From the NCBI RefSeq assembly GCF_030464345.1, contig NZ_VCYH01000005.1, positions 62,001-126,000 on the forward strand: a DNA stretch of 64,000 nt, in the 5' to 3' direction. Positions 50,220 through 59,847 of the stretch are shown here, piece after piece; positions within the stretch are counted from its first letter, which is position 1; the number at the start of each line of letters is the position of its first letter. The notes under the pieces were generated by a model, which did not search any database, was not told the DNA's origin, and saw only the letters and a list, made by a program, of their open reading frames with translations. This DNA is from Methanoculleus frigidifontis (GTDB lineage: Archaea > Halobacteriota > Methanomicrobia > Methanomicrobiales > Methanoculleaceae). A program made the position numbers and the translations under genes.

Positions 50220-52595
50220 CTACAGGTGCCGCTCAGAAGCCGGAACAATCCGGACATTCAACCTCTCGGAGCCGATGATCAGGATCCCTTCTCCCGGCTG
50301 GAAGTTCATGAGGTCGGCCTCGCCCACCTCGAAGAACTTGGCGTTCTCCTGTGCCTGTTTCTTATTCTCCGCCCGCATGCAGAATTTCACGGCAATGTTG
50401 GCCAGGATCTCCTCGTTGAAGTGTGCTATCAGCTGCGAGGCGAGGATGAGCGAGACACCGAACTTCCGCATCTCGGTGGCGTACTTGTTCAGGACGGCCT
50501 TGACCGTCGTCTTCGAGCCGCTCTTCTGGCTCACCAGGAGTTTTGCCTCATCGACGATGACGAAGAGGCGGAACTTCTCCTTCTCGTCTTTCGTTCCCCG
50601 CGGGATCTCCCCCGTGGCCTGGAGGGTGTAGTAGATCCGCCGGAGGAAGAGATCGGCGAAGAGGTACCGGAGGCTCTCGGGGAGGGCGTTGAGGTTGATA
50701 TGGGTCACGCCGCCGGAGAGGATGGTGGGGATTGAGATCTTCTCGTCGCCCGAGAAGAGTTTGTAATCGAAGATATCCTCAAGGTATGCCGGTATCGCCT
50801 CGTCCTCGCAGTCCATGATCTCCCGTTCGATATCGTCGAAGTCAAGCCTGCGCGACCAGGTTTCTGGGTCTGCGGTGATGCCGCCCATCCGGTAGCAGTC
50901 TTTGATGATATTCTTGATCTTGCGCCGCTGCTGGATGCCGAGGGTCGGGAAGTTGATCGAGATGGCGTCGACGAAGTCTGAGGTTGCGCGGAGCGGAGTG
51001 ATCTCGTCGATATCGGTGTCGAGTTCGAGCGGGTTGAAGTAGTATGCGCTGCCCTCTTTGATCTTGTACGACCGGAGCGCTCCCGAAGTTGCCGCCATAT
51101 CGCCGTGGAAATCGAGCAGCACAACCGGCATCTGCCGTGCGTTCAGTTCCCCGGCGATGCACCGGATCGTCTCGGTCTTCCCGGCACCCGAACCGCCGAG
51201 GATGATCATATGCCCGTTATTCAGCTTCCCGGGCGACCAGCGCACTATCTCTCCCTCCCCGGTATAGCCGAGGAAAACGTCCAGGTCGTCGCCCGGTGCC
51301 GGCACCGGCAGGTCGGCGGCCGGCATAAACGGAGGTTTCTTCTCCGGAAGAGGCGCCTTCTGTTGATTTCTCTTTCGATTTTTGGTCGGAGTGGACACCG
51401 GTGCCGTTTCGACCACATCTGCCGCCGCATCTTCTCTCTCCGGTTCATCCTCTTCGACGGCAGCATCCTCTTTTACGGTCGGGATATCCGGAACTGACAT
51501 CGCTCCGGAGGGTATATCGCCGCCCATATCCGGGATCTCGCCGGGGATGACGGCCGTCGATGAAGGCTTCGGAAGGTCCCGGGCAGAGCTGTCGGCCTCG
51601 CCGCACCCGGCTTCACCATCCAGCACCATGGCAACCTCGCGCATGAGCACCCGGCCGAGTTCCTCGAGGCGAGTCTCGCACAGCGCACGGTCCCGGATCA
51701 TGAACCTGGCCGGAGTGTCCTCTGCATTCCGGGGGATGTGCTCGAGGATATAGACCGCATCCCCGAGATAGTCGAGTGTGCGCACAAGTTCCCTCCGGCC
51801 CGCCGCCGAGCTCCGGATCATATCCTGGTCTTCTCCGGTTGCCAGAAAACGCAGGGCGGTGTATCTGGCGTAGAACTCCCCAAACCGCTGGTCATAGTGG
51901 TCGCGCACGGCAGGATCGATCGCTTCCAGGACATCTTTCAGGATATGGGTGAACTCCGGCGGGAATGCGTATGCCGTCCCATCCGCCCGGCAGCTGTCGA
52001 GGTCATATGCGTATGCGAGAACCGCGCATCCCGCTTGCCTCAACCGGGATGCGAACTGTTCGCATTCCTCGAAGAGCATCGGGTTATTGTTGAGAAGGAA
52101 CCCGACGAACGTCCGTTCGCTCTCGGGGAGGGATGCCGGGAATGTCTTATTGACGTACGATCCCTTCACCGTCCCGGCAAGCAGGATGGGGACGGCCGGG
52201 TGGATGTACCGGACGAGCGTATCGATCTCGAGATCTCTGTGCCGCGCGTCCATGAGCGGCAGGGCAACCCGTTCGCCCGCCGCCGTAATCCGGATGATAG
52301 TCATGCCGTGCCAGGAGCGTTCTTCGATGAGGCCGACCTCTCGCAGGGCGAAGAGTGGACCTGCGGTATAGGCAAAACAACTCTGCTCGACCACGCCCTG
52401 CCCTCTCCCCTGCTGATAGCAGCTGTTCTGTGCGATGTAGACATACAGAAGCGTCTCGACGATGTCGCGGATCTCCTGGACTGAGAAGTCCTCGAGGTAT
52501 TCGGTAACGGCGGGTGGGAATGCCTCGGTGAGGCGAGGGATGTCTGTCTCTGAATAGTGCAATGCTCTCAGTGCTGCTGGAAGATCTGTCGACAC
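50220..52595 (-). CDS. HerA/DUF87-like ATPase with large N-terminal domain
   Basis: Protein of 791 residues. The C-terminal half is a HerA/FtsK-like motor: Walker A GGSGAGKT (467-474), Walker B RLFVIVDEAK (676-685), a Gln sensor in ILASQLIAHFNEEI and the RecA-like end EGILIIGSERLNVR. The first 330 residues form an all-helical and beta region with a winged-helix-like segment (GPLFALREVGLIEERSWHGMTIIRITAAGE), joined by a 100-residue acidic, Pro-rich linker. Such motors translocate DNA in end processing or defence. It precedes the phosphoesterase gene by about 60 bases and probably shares its transcript. No NurA-like nuclease is seen nearby. Confidence 0.85.
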   Translation of the reverse strand: MSTDLPAALRALHYSETDIPRLTEAFPPAVTEYLEDFSVQEIRDIVETLLYVYIAQNSCYQQGRGQGVVEQSCFAYTAGPLFALREVGLIEERSWHGMTIIRITAAGERVALPLMDARHRDLEIDTLVRYIHPAVPILLAGTVKGSYVNKTFPASLPESERTFVGFLLNNNPMLFEECEQFASRLRQAGCAVLAYAYDLDSCRADGTAYAFPPEFTHILKDVLEAIDPAVRDHYDQRFGEFYARYTALRFLATGEDQDMIRSSAAGRRELVRTLDYLGDAVYILEHIPRNAEDTPARFMIRDRALCETRLEELGRVLMREVAMVLDGEAGCGEADSSARDLPKPSSTAVIPGEIPDMGGDIPSGAMSVPDIPTVKEDAAVEEDEPEREDAAADVVETAPVSTPTKNRKRNQQKAPLPEKKPPFMPAADLPVPAPGDDLDVFLGYTGEGEIVRWSPGKLNNGHMIILGGSGAGKTETIRCIAGELNARQMPVVLLDFHGDMAATSGALRSYKIKEGSAYYFNPLELDTDIDEITPLRATSDFVDAISINFPTLGIQQRRKIKNIIKDCYRMGGITADPETWSRRLDFDDIEREIMDCEDEAIPAYLEDIFDYKLFSGDEKISIPTILSGGVTHINLNALPESLRYLFADLFLRRIYYTLQATGEIPRGTKDEKEKFRLFVIVDEAKLLVSQKSGSKTTVKAVLNKYATEMRKFGVSLILASQLIAHFNEEILANIAVKFCMRAENKKQAQENAKFFEVGEADLMNFQPGEGILIIGSERLNVRIVPASERHL

Positions 52596-52983
52596 GGATG
52601 TTCACCAACGGGTTGTATGCTCGCTCGTCGGTTCCGATATTGCATATCGGCCGACGCCTGCACGCGCAACGGGACGGGAAATGCAGCTTTTGCCTGCCGG
52701 TCCCTGTCTCATAGTTCTGCTGAAAGCCAATTAGTTTTAACGAAATGACGTTCGCTCTCGAAGAGTATTGTGCGGGCATATCGCGGTATCTCCGGCACGG
52801 ATCTGCGGTGATGGGATCCGGTTCTCCCCTTGTACGAGTACGGCTGCTCTGCAAATGGGGCTTTATCTGGAACGATTTCCTGATAAAAGTTCTCAGGATC
52901 TCTCCGTTAATTCAATCTGTGTATTATTATAATGGCTAAGATATATATTGCATGAAAGAGAGATGGGTGTGAGGCAACCTGCA
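52596..52983. other. Intergenic region with divergent promoters
   Basis: Between the ATPase and kinase genes. A TATA-like GTTAAAACTAATT reads on the minus strand near 52730-52742 for the ATPase. For the kinase, ATATATATT (52941-52949) lies about 38 bases before ATG 52984. No gene is seen. Confidence 0.45.
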
Positions 52984-54399
52984 ATGGATGAGAAGTACAG
53001 AATGCCGATGATTGCCGCGCTGTTGGTATTCTCGGTATTCCTGACGTATTACTTCCATGCGATACTTGCGCTGGGCACCGTCTTCTCCCATATATTCTAC
53101 ATTCCGATTATCCTGAGCGCACTCTGGTGGGGGCGGAGAAGTGTTCTCGTCGCCCTCTTTCTCGCCGGGCTCCTGGTGGGGAGCAGCATCATCTTCCGGC
53201 TCGGAGATCCGACGATAATTAACGACTATCTGCGTGCCCTGATGTTCGTCGTCGTCTCGCTGGTCATCGCCTCTCTGAGTGAACAGGTGCAGGGGCGGCA
53301 GCACGAACTTCACCGGGAGAAGAACCGGTTTCAGACGCTGCTCGACGTTGCAGGCGTACTTCTCGTTGTCATCAATGCCGACCAGACGGTCGGTCTCATC
53401 AACCGGCGCGGCCTTGAGCTTCTCGGCTACCGCGAGGCCGAGATCATGGGGAAGAATTGGTTCGACGTCATCGCTCCGGATCAGTATCGGCAAGAGGCAA
53501 AAGGTGCATTCGATCGGATAATGGCCGGTGACATGACCGCCTTCGAACAGGCGGAGACGCCGGTCGTTTCGAAGACCGGAAGGGAGTACACCATCGCGTG
53601 GCAGGATACGGTTCTCAGAGACGAAAGTGGGACGATCATCGGCATACTTGCCTCAGGCAAGGATATCACCGACCGGATACGGGCAGAAGAGGCTCTGCGG
53701 GTCGCAAATGAAGAGGCAAACCTGTACCTGGACATCATGGTGCACGACATCAATAATGCCAACGCCGTCGCCCTCGGATACGCCGAACTGCTCGCCGATA
53801 CCATGAACGGGGCGGAGCGTGAGATGGTCACAAAGCTCCACACGGGGATCCGCCGCAGCGTTGAGATCATCCAGAACGTCACGACGTTGCGCCGCCTTCG
53901 CTCGCAGGACTGTGCATTGCAGGAGTTTGATCTTGATGAGGTTATCAGGGCGGAGATCCGGCAGCACCCCGATCTGGAGATCGTCTATGACGGCAGACAG
54001 GTTGGCATTGCTGCAGATGAGCTGCTCCCTGAAGTCTTCACGAACCTGATCGGAAACAGCACCAAGTTCGGCGGTTCCGATGTGCAGGTCTGTGTGAGGG
54101 TTGCGGAATATGACGACACCGTCGTGGTTTCGGTGGAGGATACCGGGCCGGGTGTCCCCGAGGAGACGAAGTCATGTATCTTCTCCCGCTTTTCGAGAGG
54201 GAACTCGACCAAGAGCGGCAAAGGTCTCGGACTCTACATCTCCCGGATGCTGGTCGAACGCTACGGCGGCAGAATCTGGGTGGACGATCGGATTCCCGGG
54301 AAGCCGGAAGGAGGGGCGGCGTTCCGGTTCACTCTGCAAAAAACGGGGCGATCGCTGAGGCAGCGCGCTGATGCGTGCCCTCTCATCGCCAGATGTTGA
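52984..54399 (+). CDS. Membrane sensor histidine kinase with PAS domain
   Basis: Protein of about 471 residues. Four hydrophobic segments (within about 8-105) form a membrane sensing part of the MASE type, followed by a PAS domain (about 115-230; LLDVAGVLLVVINADQTVGLINRRG) and a kinase core. The phospho-accepting His is in IMVHDINNANAVALGYAELL; the ATP site shows NLIGNSTKFGG (N box), DTGPGVP and KGLGLYISRMLVERYGG (G boxes). The start at 52984 is chosen from the TATA box and GAGG position; in-frame starts at 52948 (TTG) and 52963 would add 12 or 7 residues. No response regulator gene is adjacent. Confidence 0.85.
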   Translation: MDEKYRMPMIAALLVFSVFLTYYFHAILALGTVFSHIFYIPIILSALWWGRRSVLVALFLAGLLVGSSIIFRLGDPTIINDYLRALMFVVVSLVIASLSEQVQGRQHELHREKNRFQTLLDVAGVLLVVINADQTVGLINRRGLELLGYREAEIMGKNWFDVIAPDQYRQEAKGAFDRIMAGDMTAFEQAETPVVSKTGREYTIAWQDTVLRDESGTIIGILASGKDITDRIRAEEALRVANEEANLYLDIMVHDINNANAVALGYAELLADTMNGAEREMVTKLHTGIRRSVEIIQNVTTLRRLRSQDCALQEFDLDEVIRAEIRQHPDLEIVYDGRQVGIAADELLPEVFTNLIGNSTKFGGSDVQVCVRVAEYDDTVVVSVEDTGPGVPEETKSCIFSRFSRGNSTKSGKGLGLYISRMLVERYGGRIWVDDRIPGKPEGGAAFRFTLQKTGRSLRQRADACPLIARC

Positions 54400-54865
54400 C
54401 CGGATCGATGGTGGCGTCGATGACCATGTTGAAGTCGAACGACTCCAGCCACCCCATCTTCTCGAACATCTTCATGAAGCAGACACCGATGAGAGCAGAT
54501 GGTTTGTGAGTGCCGACGACCTGCACGACCTGATCGCGGGAGACAGGGACGTTCGGCATGGACAGCCCTCCCATCAGGACGATGACTGTCGGATCGACGG
54601 GTACCTTCTCGGCACTCGCCTGCATCCCGACCTCCGTTACCATATGGAGTTTCCTGGCACCGACTTCGTCGACGTAGGGCACGAAGATCTGTTCGCAGGG
54701 CAGATCGCGGGTCGCGAACGCGAGCAGTTCGACGAACGGGGTGCAGGTGCCGGGACAACCATAGTAGACGATCTGGTCATCCCGGGAGAGGCCGGCCTCC
54801 GTCAGGAATGCCTTGAACGGCCGGAGCATACCGGGAACGCTGGTGAGCTGTTCTGCAAGTTCCAT
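54383..54865 (-). CDS. DUF2124-family protein
   Basis: Methanogen-type protein of 160 residues with conserved stretches: YYGCPGTCTPFVELLAFA (a Cys pair), IVLMGGLSMPNVPVS, GVCFMKMFEKMGWL and VIDATIDPVNIWR. The alpha/beta pattern is Rossmann-like but no cofactor loop is certain. Function unknown. ATG 54865 is chosen because the long upstream frame overlaps the promoter region and lacks similarity. It overlaps the kinase gene end by 17 bases, convergently. Confidence 0.78.
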   Translation of the reverse strand: MELAEQLTSVPGMLRPFKAFLTEAGLSRDDQIVYYGCPGTCTPFVELLAFATRDLPCEQIFVPYVDEVGARKLHMVTEVGMQASAEKVPVDPTVIVLMGGLSMPNVPVSRDQVVQVVGTHKPSALIGVCFMKMFEKMGWLESFDFNMVIDATIDPVNIWR

Positions 54866-54933
54866 ATGGTCTGGTTGGGGCGGCGACCTATAAAGTCTCT
54901 CTTTCGGTCTCCTGCTGCGGGCAGTCGTTGCTG

Positions 54934-56130
54934 TTACAGCCGGCCGAGCAGCATCGCTCCGCCGAGCCCCAGCATGACGCACCCCATAGCAAAACGCACC
55001 CTCCGTTTTGTCGTGATCCTCCATGCACCGACGCGGTCGGGCGAAAACCCGCAGTATACAATGAGGAGAATGACCGCCAGGGGAAGCACGAAGATAAGAT
55101 TATACAGGACAAGGTAGGGGAGCCCCTCTGCGAACGTCATCCTGCTGCCGAGCAGGCCGAGGATTGCGAGGTAGATCCCCCCGGTGCACGGGAGTTCGAC
55201 GACGCTGACGAGGGCGGCGAGTGCGATGGCTGAAGGGATCGAGGCCCGCCGGATGTACTGGCCGATCCCGGCTTTCATCGATTCCGGGATGGAGAAGCTG
55301 AATCCATCGTATTTCCGGAGCGCCTCCCCGATCTGCACCAGACCCGCGGCGACCGCGACGAGCCCGGCAAGGGTGAACACGGTTCCCGAGAGCCCGGATG
55401 CCTGGACGATTGCGAAAAAGCCGAGCCCCGAGAGGAGATATACGACAAATACAGTTCCGATATAGGCAAGACCGACCCGCAGCAGTCTCTTCTGGTCGGC
55501 AAGCGAGGTGAGATATGCAAGGAGGACAACGAGGACGGCAACGGTGCACGGGTTGATGCTGTCGACCGCTGCCGCAACCAGAACCGAGGCCAGGGTGATC
55601 TCCGCTCCCCGGGATGACGGTATATCCGCCGGAGCCGTAGTATTTCTGCTATCCGTCCCCCCGGGTTCCTGAGCGCTTCCGGCAAACTGCATGAGGGATC
55701 GCCTGATGCTGGACGGGTTCACTATCTCCCCGGATTCTTGCGCGATGATTGGTTTGAGACCCGCCCGGATCTCCTCTTCCCCTGCCATGGCCGTATTGCC
55801 GATGATAAGGAGAGGGATTGTCCCGGATTTGACATCGTAGTGATCGATGAGGTTCCGGAACACCTCGCGGTTCGTCGCGTTGAAGTAGACCTCGCGGCAC
55901 CGGACGTGAACCTGTGGGTGCTCTTCGGCCAGTTTTTCGACGAGGGGTTTGACCCATAGGCAGTGCGGGCACGCTGCACCGTAGAAAAAGTCTGCGTCGA
56001 TCGATACGTCCCCGTCGTCCTGCGCCTGCATAACCCTGCCGACGATCGCCGGAGTGCTGCTGGCGTCTGCGGCAGGGGAAAGAGATAATGCCAGAACGAG
56101 GATCAGGACAAATGACCGCAACCCGCTCAC
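54934..56130 (-). CDS. Thioredoxin-like domain fused to DsbD/CcdA-like membrane domain
   Basis: Membrane thiol-redox protein of 398 residues. A signal or anchor segment (1-24) precedes an extracytoplasmic thioredoxin fold (about 40-135) with redox pair CPHC in FFYGAACPHCLWVKPL and a Pro-loop GTIPLLIIG. The rest is a six-helix CcdA/DsbD core with its two catalytic Cys in INPCTVAVLV and ELPCTGGIYL. It would move electrons across the membrane to reduce outside thiols, as DsbD does for cytochrome and metalloprotein assembly. It lies 127 bases downstream of the CooC-like gene, on the same strand. Confidence 0.87.
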   Translation of the reverse strand: MSGLRSFVLILVLALSLSPAADASSTPAIVGRVMQAQDDGDVSIDADFFYGAACPHCLWVKPLVEKLAEEHPQVHVRCREVYFNATNREVFRNLIDHYDVKSGTIPLLIIGNTAMAGEEEIRAGLKPIIAQESGEIVNPSSIRRSLMQFAGSAQEPGGTDSRNTTAPADIPSSRGAEITLASVLVAAAVDSINPCTVAVLVVLLAYLTSLADQKRLLRVGLAYIGTVFVVYLLSGLGFFAIVQASGLSGTVFTLAGLVAVAAGLVQIGEALRKYDGFSFSIPESMKAGIGQYIRRASIPSAIALAALVSVVELPCTGGIYLAILGLLGSRMTFAEGLPYLVLYNLIFVLPLAVILLIVYCGFSPDRVGAWRITTKRRVRFAMGCVMLGLGGAMLLGRL

Positions 56131-56257
56131 CGTGTTGTGGTTTATTCAAAGCAGGTGATCGGCAGCGGGGCAGCCGCCCGGAAACATACTGCCTTTGGCT
56201 TCTGCGCGCGGAAAAACCTGTCGGCGGCCGGGGATCCGGGATCCCGGCCGATTCCTC

Positions 56258-57022
56258 CTATGCGGAGCGTTCATCCAGTGTCTCGATCAGCGTTTTGATG
56301 GCCGGGTGCCCGTCCGTCAAAGCCTGTCCGTCAAGGCCTGCTTCAAGGATGCCGGGTTCCTGCGGAATTTCGCAGATTATCCGGGACGGATTCGCAATTC
56401 CTTCGCGCATACGGGCGGCCATGGCTGGATCCGCCTTGTTCAGCACGTAGTAGAGCGGGACGCCGATATCCCCTGCCATCTCCGCAATCTTTTCCGCGAG
56501 CCGCAACGACTCAAATGAGGGGTCGAGCACCATGAGAATCACGTCGGCCTCCTGGTCGATCCCGCGGCCGAAGTGCTCAATCCCCGCTTCGGTGTCTGCA
56601 ATAACGACATCATCGTCACCGAGGCGAAGATTGCCGAGAAACTGCCTGGCGAGTATTCCCATCGGGCACGCACACCCTTCTCCCGCATCGTGGATCTTGC
56701 CGATGGCGGCGAGCCGAACGCCATGGTCTTCGGTGACGTAGTCCCTTGGAAGGCTGTCGAGCGTCCATGTCTCCTCAATCAGGTTGACCGATGCAAAATC
56801 GGGCATCGCTGCCATGATCTTCGCCCCCATGGCTTTCTTGCCCCCGAAGTAATCCATCAGGTCGGGCGGTGCGTCCGTCCCGAGCAGGCGGTGCAGACCA
56901 AGGTTCGACTCGTCGGTATCGACGACCAGCACGAGGTGGTTCCTCCGTGCATACTCACGTGCGAGCAGGGCGGTGAGCGTGCTCTTCCCGCTGCCTCCTT
57001 TTCCACAAATAGCGATCTTCAT
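56258..57022 (-). CDS. CooC-like nickel/iron-chaperone ATPase (MinD family)
   Basis: Cytoplasmic P-loop ATPase of 254 residues. The deviant Walker A GKGGSGKST starts at 7, DTDESNLGLHRLLG is the switch region, VVIADTEAGIEHFGRG is typical CooC, and VLNKADP gives base specificity. CooC loads nickel into carbon monoxide dehydrogenase, and relatives serve other metalloenzymes. The CooC-type dimer-interface Cys is present as CACPMG (about 117), fitting metal binding. It is encoded 40 bases after the importer ATPase gene, so its metal is probably supplied by that importer (inference). Confidence 0.85.
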   Translation of the reverse strand: MKIAICGKGGSGKSTLTALLAREYARRNHLVLVVDTDESNLGLHRLLGTDAPPDLMDYFGGKKAMGAKIMAAMPDFASVNLIEETWTLDSLPRDYVTEDHGVRLAAIGKIHDAGEGCACPMGILARQFLGNLRLGDDDVVIADTEAGIEHFGRGIDQEADVILMVLDPSFESLRLAEKIAEMAGDIGVPLYYVLNKADPAMAARMREGIANPSRIICEIPQEPGILEAGLDGQALTDGHPAIKTLIETLDERSA

Positions 57023-57062
57023 GTCGTTTTCACTTCCGTTCTGTTGTCTGCAGGCGATGCTC

Positions 57063-57914
57063 TCACAGCACTGACGACAGTTTTCCTCCCTTCGGGGAGG
57101 CGTGCATGCGCCGGTATGCCGGCCTGGCTCCGTTTCGGGAGATCTGACGCATAGGAACGACGAGAGGGGTTTCGTCGTCCTGCCGCTGCACCAGAGCCTC
57201 CACGCCGTAGACGTCCGCAATATGCCCGGGCGTCAATACCTCCCACGGGCTCCCGGCGGCATGGATCACCCCGTCTTTCATCATGACGATCCGGTCCGAG
57301 AACCGGGCGGCCATATTCAGGTCGTGGACGGCCATGAGCGCGGTGATCCCGCGCCCTGCGACGAGGCCTGCGACGATCATCATCACGTCCAGTTGATGCC
57401 AGATGTCGAGGTTCGACGTGGGTTCGTCCAGGAGCATCACGTCGGTCTCCTGGACGAGTGCCCGTGCGATGAGCGCCTTCTGCTGCTGTCCGCCCGAGAG
57501 CTCGGTGAAGGGAGCGAGCGCGATCTCCTCGAGGCCGAGCAGATCGATGACGTCCCAGACCCTCTCTTCATCCTCGCTCGAACTCGTCCACCCGAGGTGG
57601 GGGCGGCGGCCCATGAGAATGACGTCGAAGACGGAGTGGGGAAAGACCCGGACGGAGCTCTGCGGCACGTACGACATATGTTTCGCAAGTTCCATGCGTT
57701 CCAGCCGGAGCACGTCTTTTCCGTTGATCGCGACCATTCCCTGCTTTGGGGTGAGGATGCGGTCGATGCACTTGAGGAGGGTGGATTTCCCGGAACCGTT
57801 CGGCCCCACAATCGAGACCAGGGAGCCGCCGGGAACCTCCAGGCACATCCCGGTGAGCACCGGGATCGAGGTGTAGGCGAACTCCAGATCCTGCACGAGC
57901 AGTTTCATGTTCAT
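57063..57914 (-). CDS. ABC transporter ATPase (FecE/BtuD type)
   Basis: Import motor of about 282 residues. Walker A is GPNGSGKST (about 38), the Q-loop is YVPQSS, the signature LSGGQQQKALIARAL, Walker B VMLLDEPTSNLD and the switch His in MAVHDLNMA. It has a C-terminal extension of about 50 residues with a Lys/Arg-rich end. The stop codon of the upstream permease lies four bases inside its start, so permease and ATPase are coupled. It belongs to the metal-chelate/cobalamin importer group. Confidence 0.92.
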   Translation of the reverse strand: MNMKLLVQDLEFAYTSIPVLTGMCLEVPGGSLVSIVGPNGSGKSTLLKCIDRILTPKQGMVAINGKDVLRLERMELAKHMSYVPQSSVRVFPHSVFDVILMGRRPHLGWTSSSEDEERVWDVIDLLGLEEIALAPFTELSGGQQQKALIARALVQETDVMLLDEPTSNLDIWHQLDVMMIVAGLVAGRGITALMAVHDLNMAARFSDRIVMMKDGVIHAAGSPWEVLTPGHIADVYGVEALVQRQDDETPLVVPMRQISRNGARPAYRRMHASPKGGKLSSVL

Positions 57915-59032
57915 TGCCAGAACTCCTTGCGCTTTCCTTTGAGGACCAGGTAGAGGAAGAACGGCACGCCGAGGAGCGCGGTCATGATGCCGGTCGGGAT
58001 GACCGTCGGGCCGATGATGTTCATGGCCACCGCATCGGAACAGATGAGGAGGAACGCGCCCAGGATGCCGGAGGCGGGGATGAGGAGGCGATGGTCGGCC
58101 CCGATGAGCATCCGTGCCATGTGGGGAGCCACGAGCCCGACGAATCCGATCGTGCCCGTGAAGCAGACGATCGTCGCGACGAGGATCGAGGCGACGATCA
58201 TGGTGAGCATCCTGACGCGGTTGGCCTCGACACCCAGACTCTTTGCGGAGTCATCGCCGATCGTCATCAGGTTCAGGTCCTGCGCTTTCGACCAGAGAAG
58301 CGGCGTGCATACGGCGAAGATGACGAAGAAGAGCCCGAACTTGCTCCAGGAGAAGGCGGAGAGGTCGCCCATGCCCCACGTCGTCATTAGCCGCAGTTGC
58401 TCGTCGGTGGCAAAGTACGCCATCAGTTGCGACAGCGAGGAGAAGAGGTAGTTTACTGCAATCCCTGCGAGGATGAGCGTTTCGGAGGTCGCTCCCTTCA
58501 GCGCTGCCAGAGACACGATGAAGAGGGAGCAGAGCATGGCAAATGCAAACGCGTTTGCGATCAGCAGGAACGGCCCTCCGACGAGCGCAACCCCGAAGAC
58601 GGCGGCGATGGCGACGCCGAAATGGGCGCCGGATGAGATTCCGAGGGTGAAGGGGCTTGCGAGCGGGTTCTTCAAGACCGCCTGCATCACGCATCCGCAG
58701 ATGCCGAAGCCGAATCCCGCAAAGATCCCGCCGAGTATCCGGGGGAAGCGGATGTTCCAGACCACCTGCTCGAGGACGTCATCCATCGAAAAGACGCTCG
58801 GGAAGAACCGGGCGAGCAGCGTTTCGTAGACCTGCAGGATGGATAGGTCGAGCGGGCCGAGCGTAACGATGTAGCCGACGGCAAAGATGATGAGAGCGAT
58901 GATAAAAGCCAGGAAGGTAAATTTGCGGCTCATGAGCCGCCGGTGCTCCCTGCGGGTCTCCTCGAGCTTCTTATTTCGCAGCTCGCGGTGGTGCTGCGCC
59001 GCCCTGGAGCGGGGCTCATAGCCGCCGGTCAT
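57911..59032 (-). CDS. FecCD-type ABC transporter permease
   Basis: Transmembrane subunit of 373 residues with about ten helices and the family motifs FAGFGFGICGCVMQAVLKNPLASPFTLGISSGAHFG and GFVGLVAPHMARMLIGADHR (in parts). FecCD permeases form homodimers to import ferric or cobalt chelates; substrate not shown by sequence. The N-terminus has an unusual 45-residue Arg/Lys/Glu-rich cytoplasmic lead. ATG 59032 overlaps the methyltransferase stop (ATGA). Confidence 0.92.
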   Translation of the reverse strand: MTGGYEPRSRAAQHHRELRNKKLEETRREHRRLMSRKFTFLAFIIALIIFAVGYIVTLGPLDLSILQVYETLLARFFPSVFSMDDVLEQVVWNIRFPRILGGIFAGFGFGICGCVMQAVLKNPLASPFTLGISSGAHFGVAIAAVFGVALVGGPFLLIANAFAFAMLCSLFIVSLAALKGATSETLILAGIAVNYLFSSLSQLMAYFATDEQLRLMTTWGMGDLSAFSWSKFGLFFVIFAVCTPLLWSKAQDLNLMTIGDDSAKSLGVEANRVRMLTMIVASILVATIVCFTGTIGFVGLVAPHMARMLIGADHRLLIPASGILGAFLLICSDAVAMNIIGPTVIPTGIMTALLGVPFFLYLVLKGKRKEFWQ

Positions 59033-59847
59033 GCCCCGCTGTCCTCCTTCTCCCACCAGATCCGTGCCCGCCATCCGGTTCGCATCGCCGCAAACCTGCC
59101 ATCATCGGTCGGTTCAAGTGTTTCGGCGAGGTAGGTGCGGAGGATCTCGGTCTCTGACGAGGAGATATCGTTGCGTTCGCACCACCAGGCGACGGCGTCG
59201 TCGGGGCTGTCGTAGACCTGGCGGCTTGTGGTCTTCTCCACCGAGACGTTGGCGTAGATCCCCATGACGTGAAGCACATTCACAATGAAGCGATAATCGG
59301 GTACAAACCGCTCCTGTCCGTCCCGCCCGAGGCGGCGGAGGAGCTCCGCATCCATCGGGTGGCGCTCGCGCCCGGCGAACCAGAGGAGATGGACGGCCCG
59401 GCGTGCGGCAGCGTCGATCTTTTCAAGTCCTGCTGCGAGATCGTCGAACCCGAGGGAGTTCGATGCGAAGACGACGTCGTGAACCGGGATGTCCCGGCCA
59501 ACCTCGACGTCTTCCCAGCGCCGGCGGACGACAGAATAGTTGGTGAGCCCTGCGTCCGCCATGCCCTGTTCCAGGTATGCAACCATTCCTGCAGAGGGTT
59601 CGAGGGCGGTGACATGGGCGGCGTGCCGGGCCAGCGGAACCGCAAACCTGCCGGTGCCGGCGCCCATATCGAGGACGGTGTCGGTCGGACGAAGGCCGAG
59701 GGCGCGGACCTGCGCCTCGACCTCTGCCGACGTTCCCGCGACCGCCCGGTGAAAGGAGGCGGCGCGCCGGTCCCAGTCGACCGTGCGCCCTCCCTGCCGC
59801 TGCCGGAGCAGCCGCCAGAGTTGGTTATAATCGACAATGGCGGTCAT
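59029..59847 (-). CDS. SAM-dependent methyltransferase inside the ABC importer operon
   Basis: Class I methyltransferase of 272 residues. The core shows VLDMGAGTGRFAVPLARHA (motif I), VTALEPSAGMVAYLEQG (acidic loop) and the following region. A C-terminal part (WWCERNDISSSETEILRTYL) resembles enzymes methylating small molecules. It overlaps the substrate-binding protein gene upstream and the permease gene downstream (ATGA each way), so its product is made in step with the importer. It may modify the imported chelate or its metal-free form; this is inference. Confidence 0.85.
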   Translation of the reverse strand: MTAIVDYNQLWRLLRQRQGGRTVDWDRRAASFHRAVAGTSAEVEAQVRALGLRPTDTVLDMGAGTGRFAVPLARHAAHVTALEPSAGMVAYLEQGMADAGLTNYSVVRRRWEDVEVGRDIPVHDVVFASNSLGFDDLAAGLEKIDAAARRAVHLLWFAGRERHPMDAELLRRLGRDGQERFVPDYRFIVNVLHVMGIYANVSVEKTTSRQVYDSPDDAVAWWCERNDISSSETEILRTYLAETLEPTDDGRFAAMRTGWRARIWWEKEDSGA

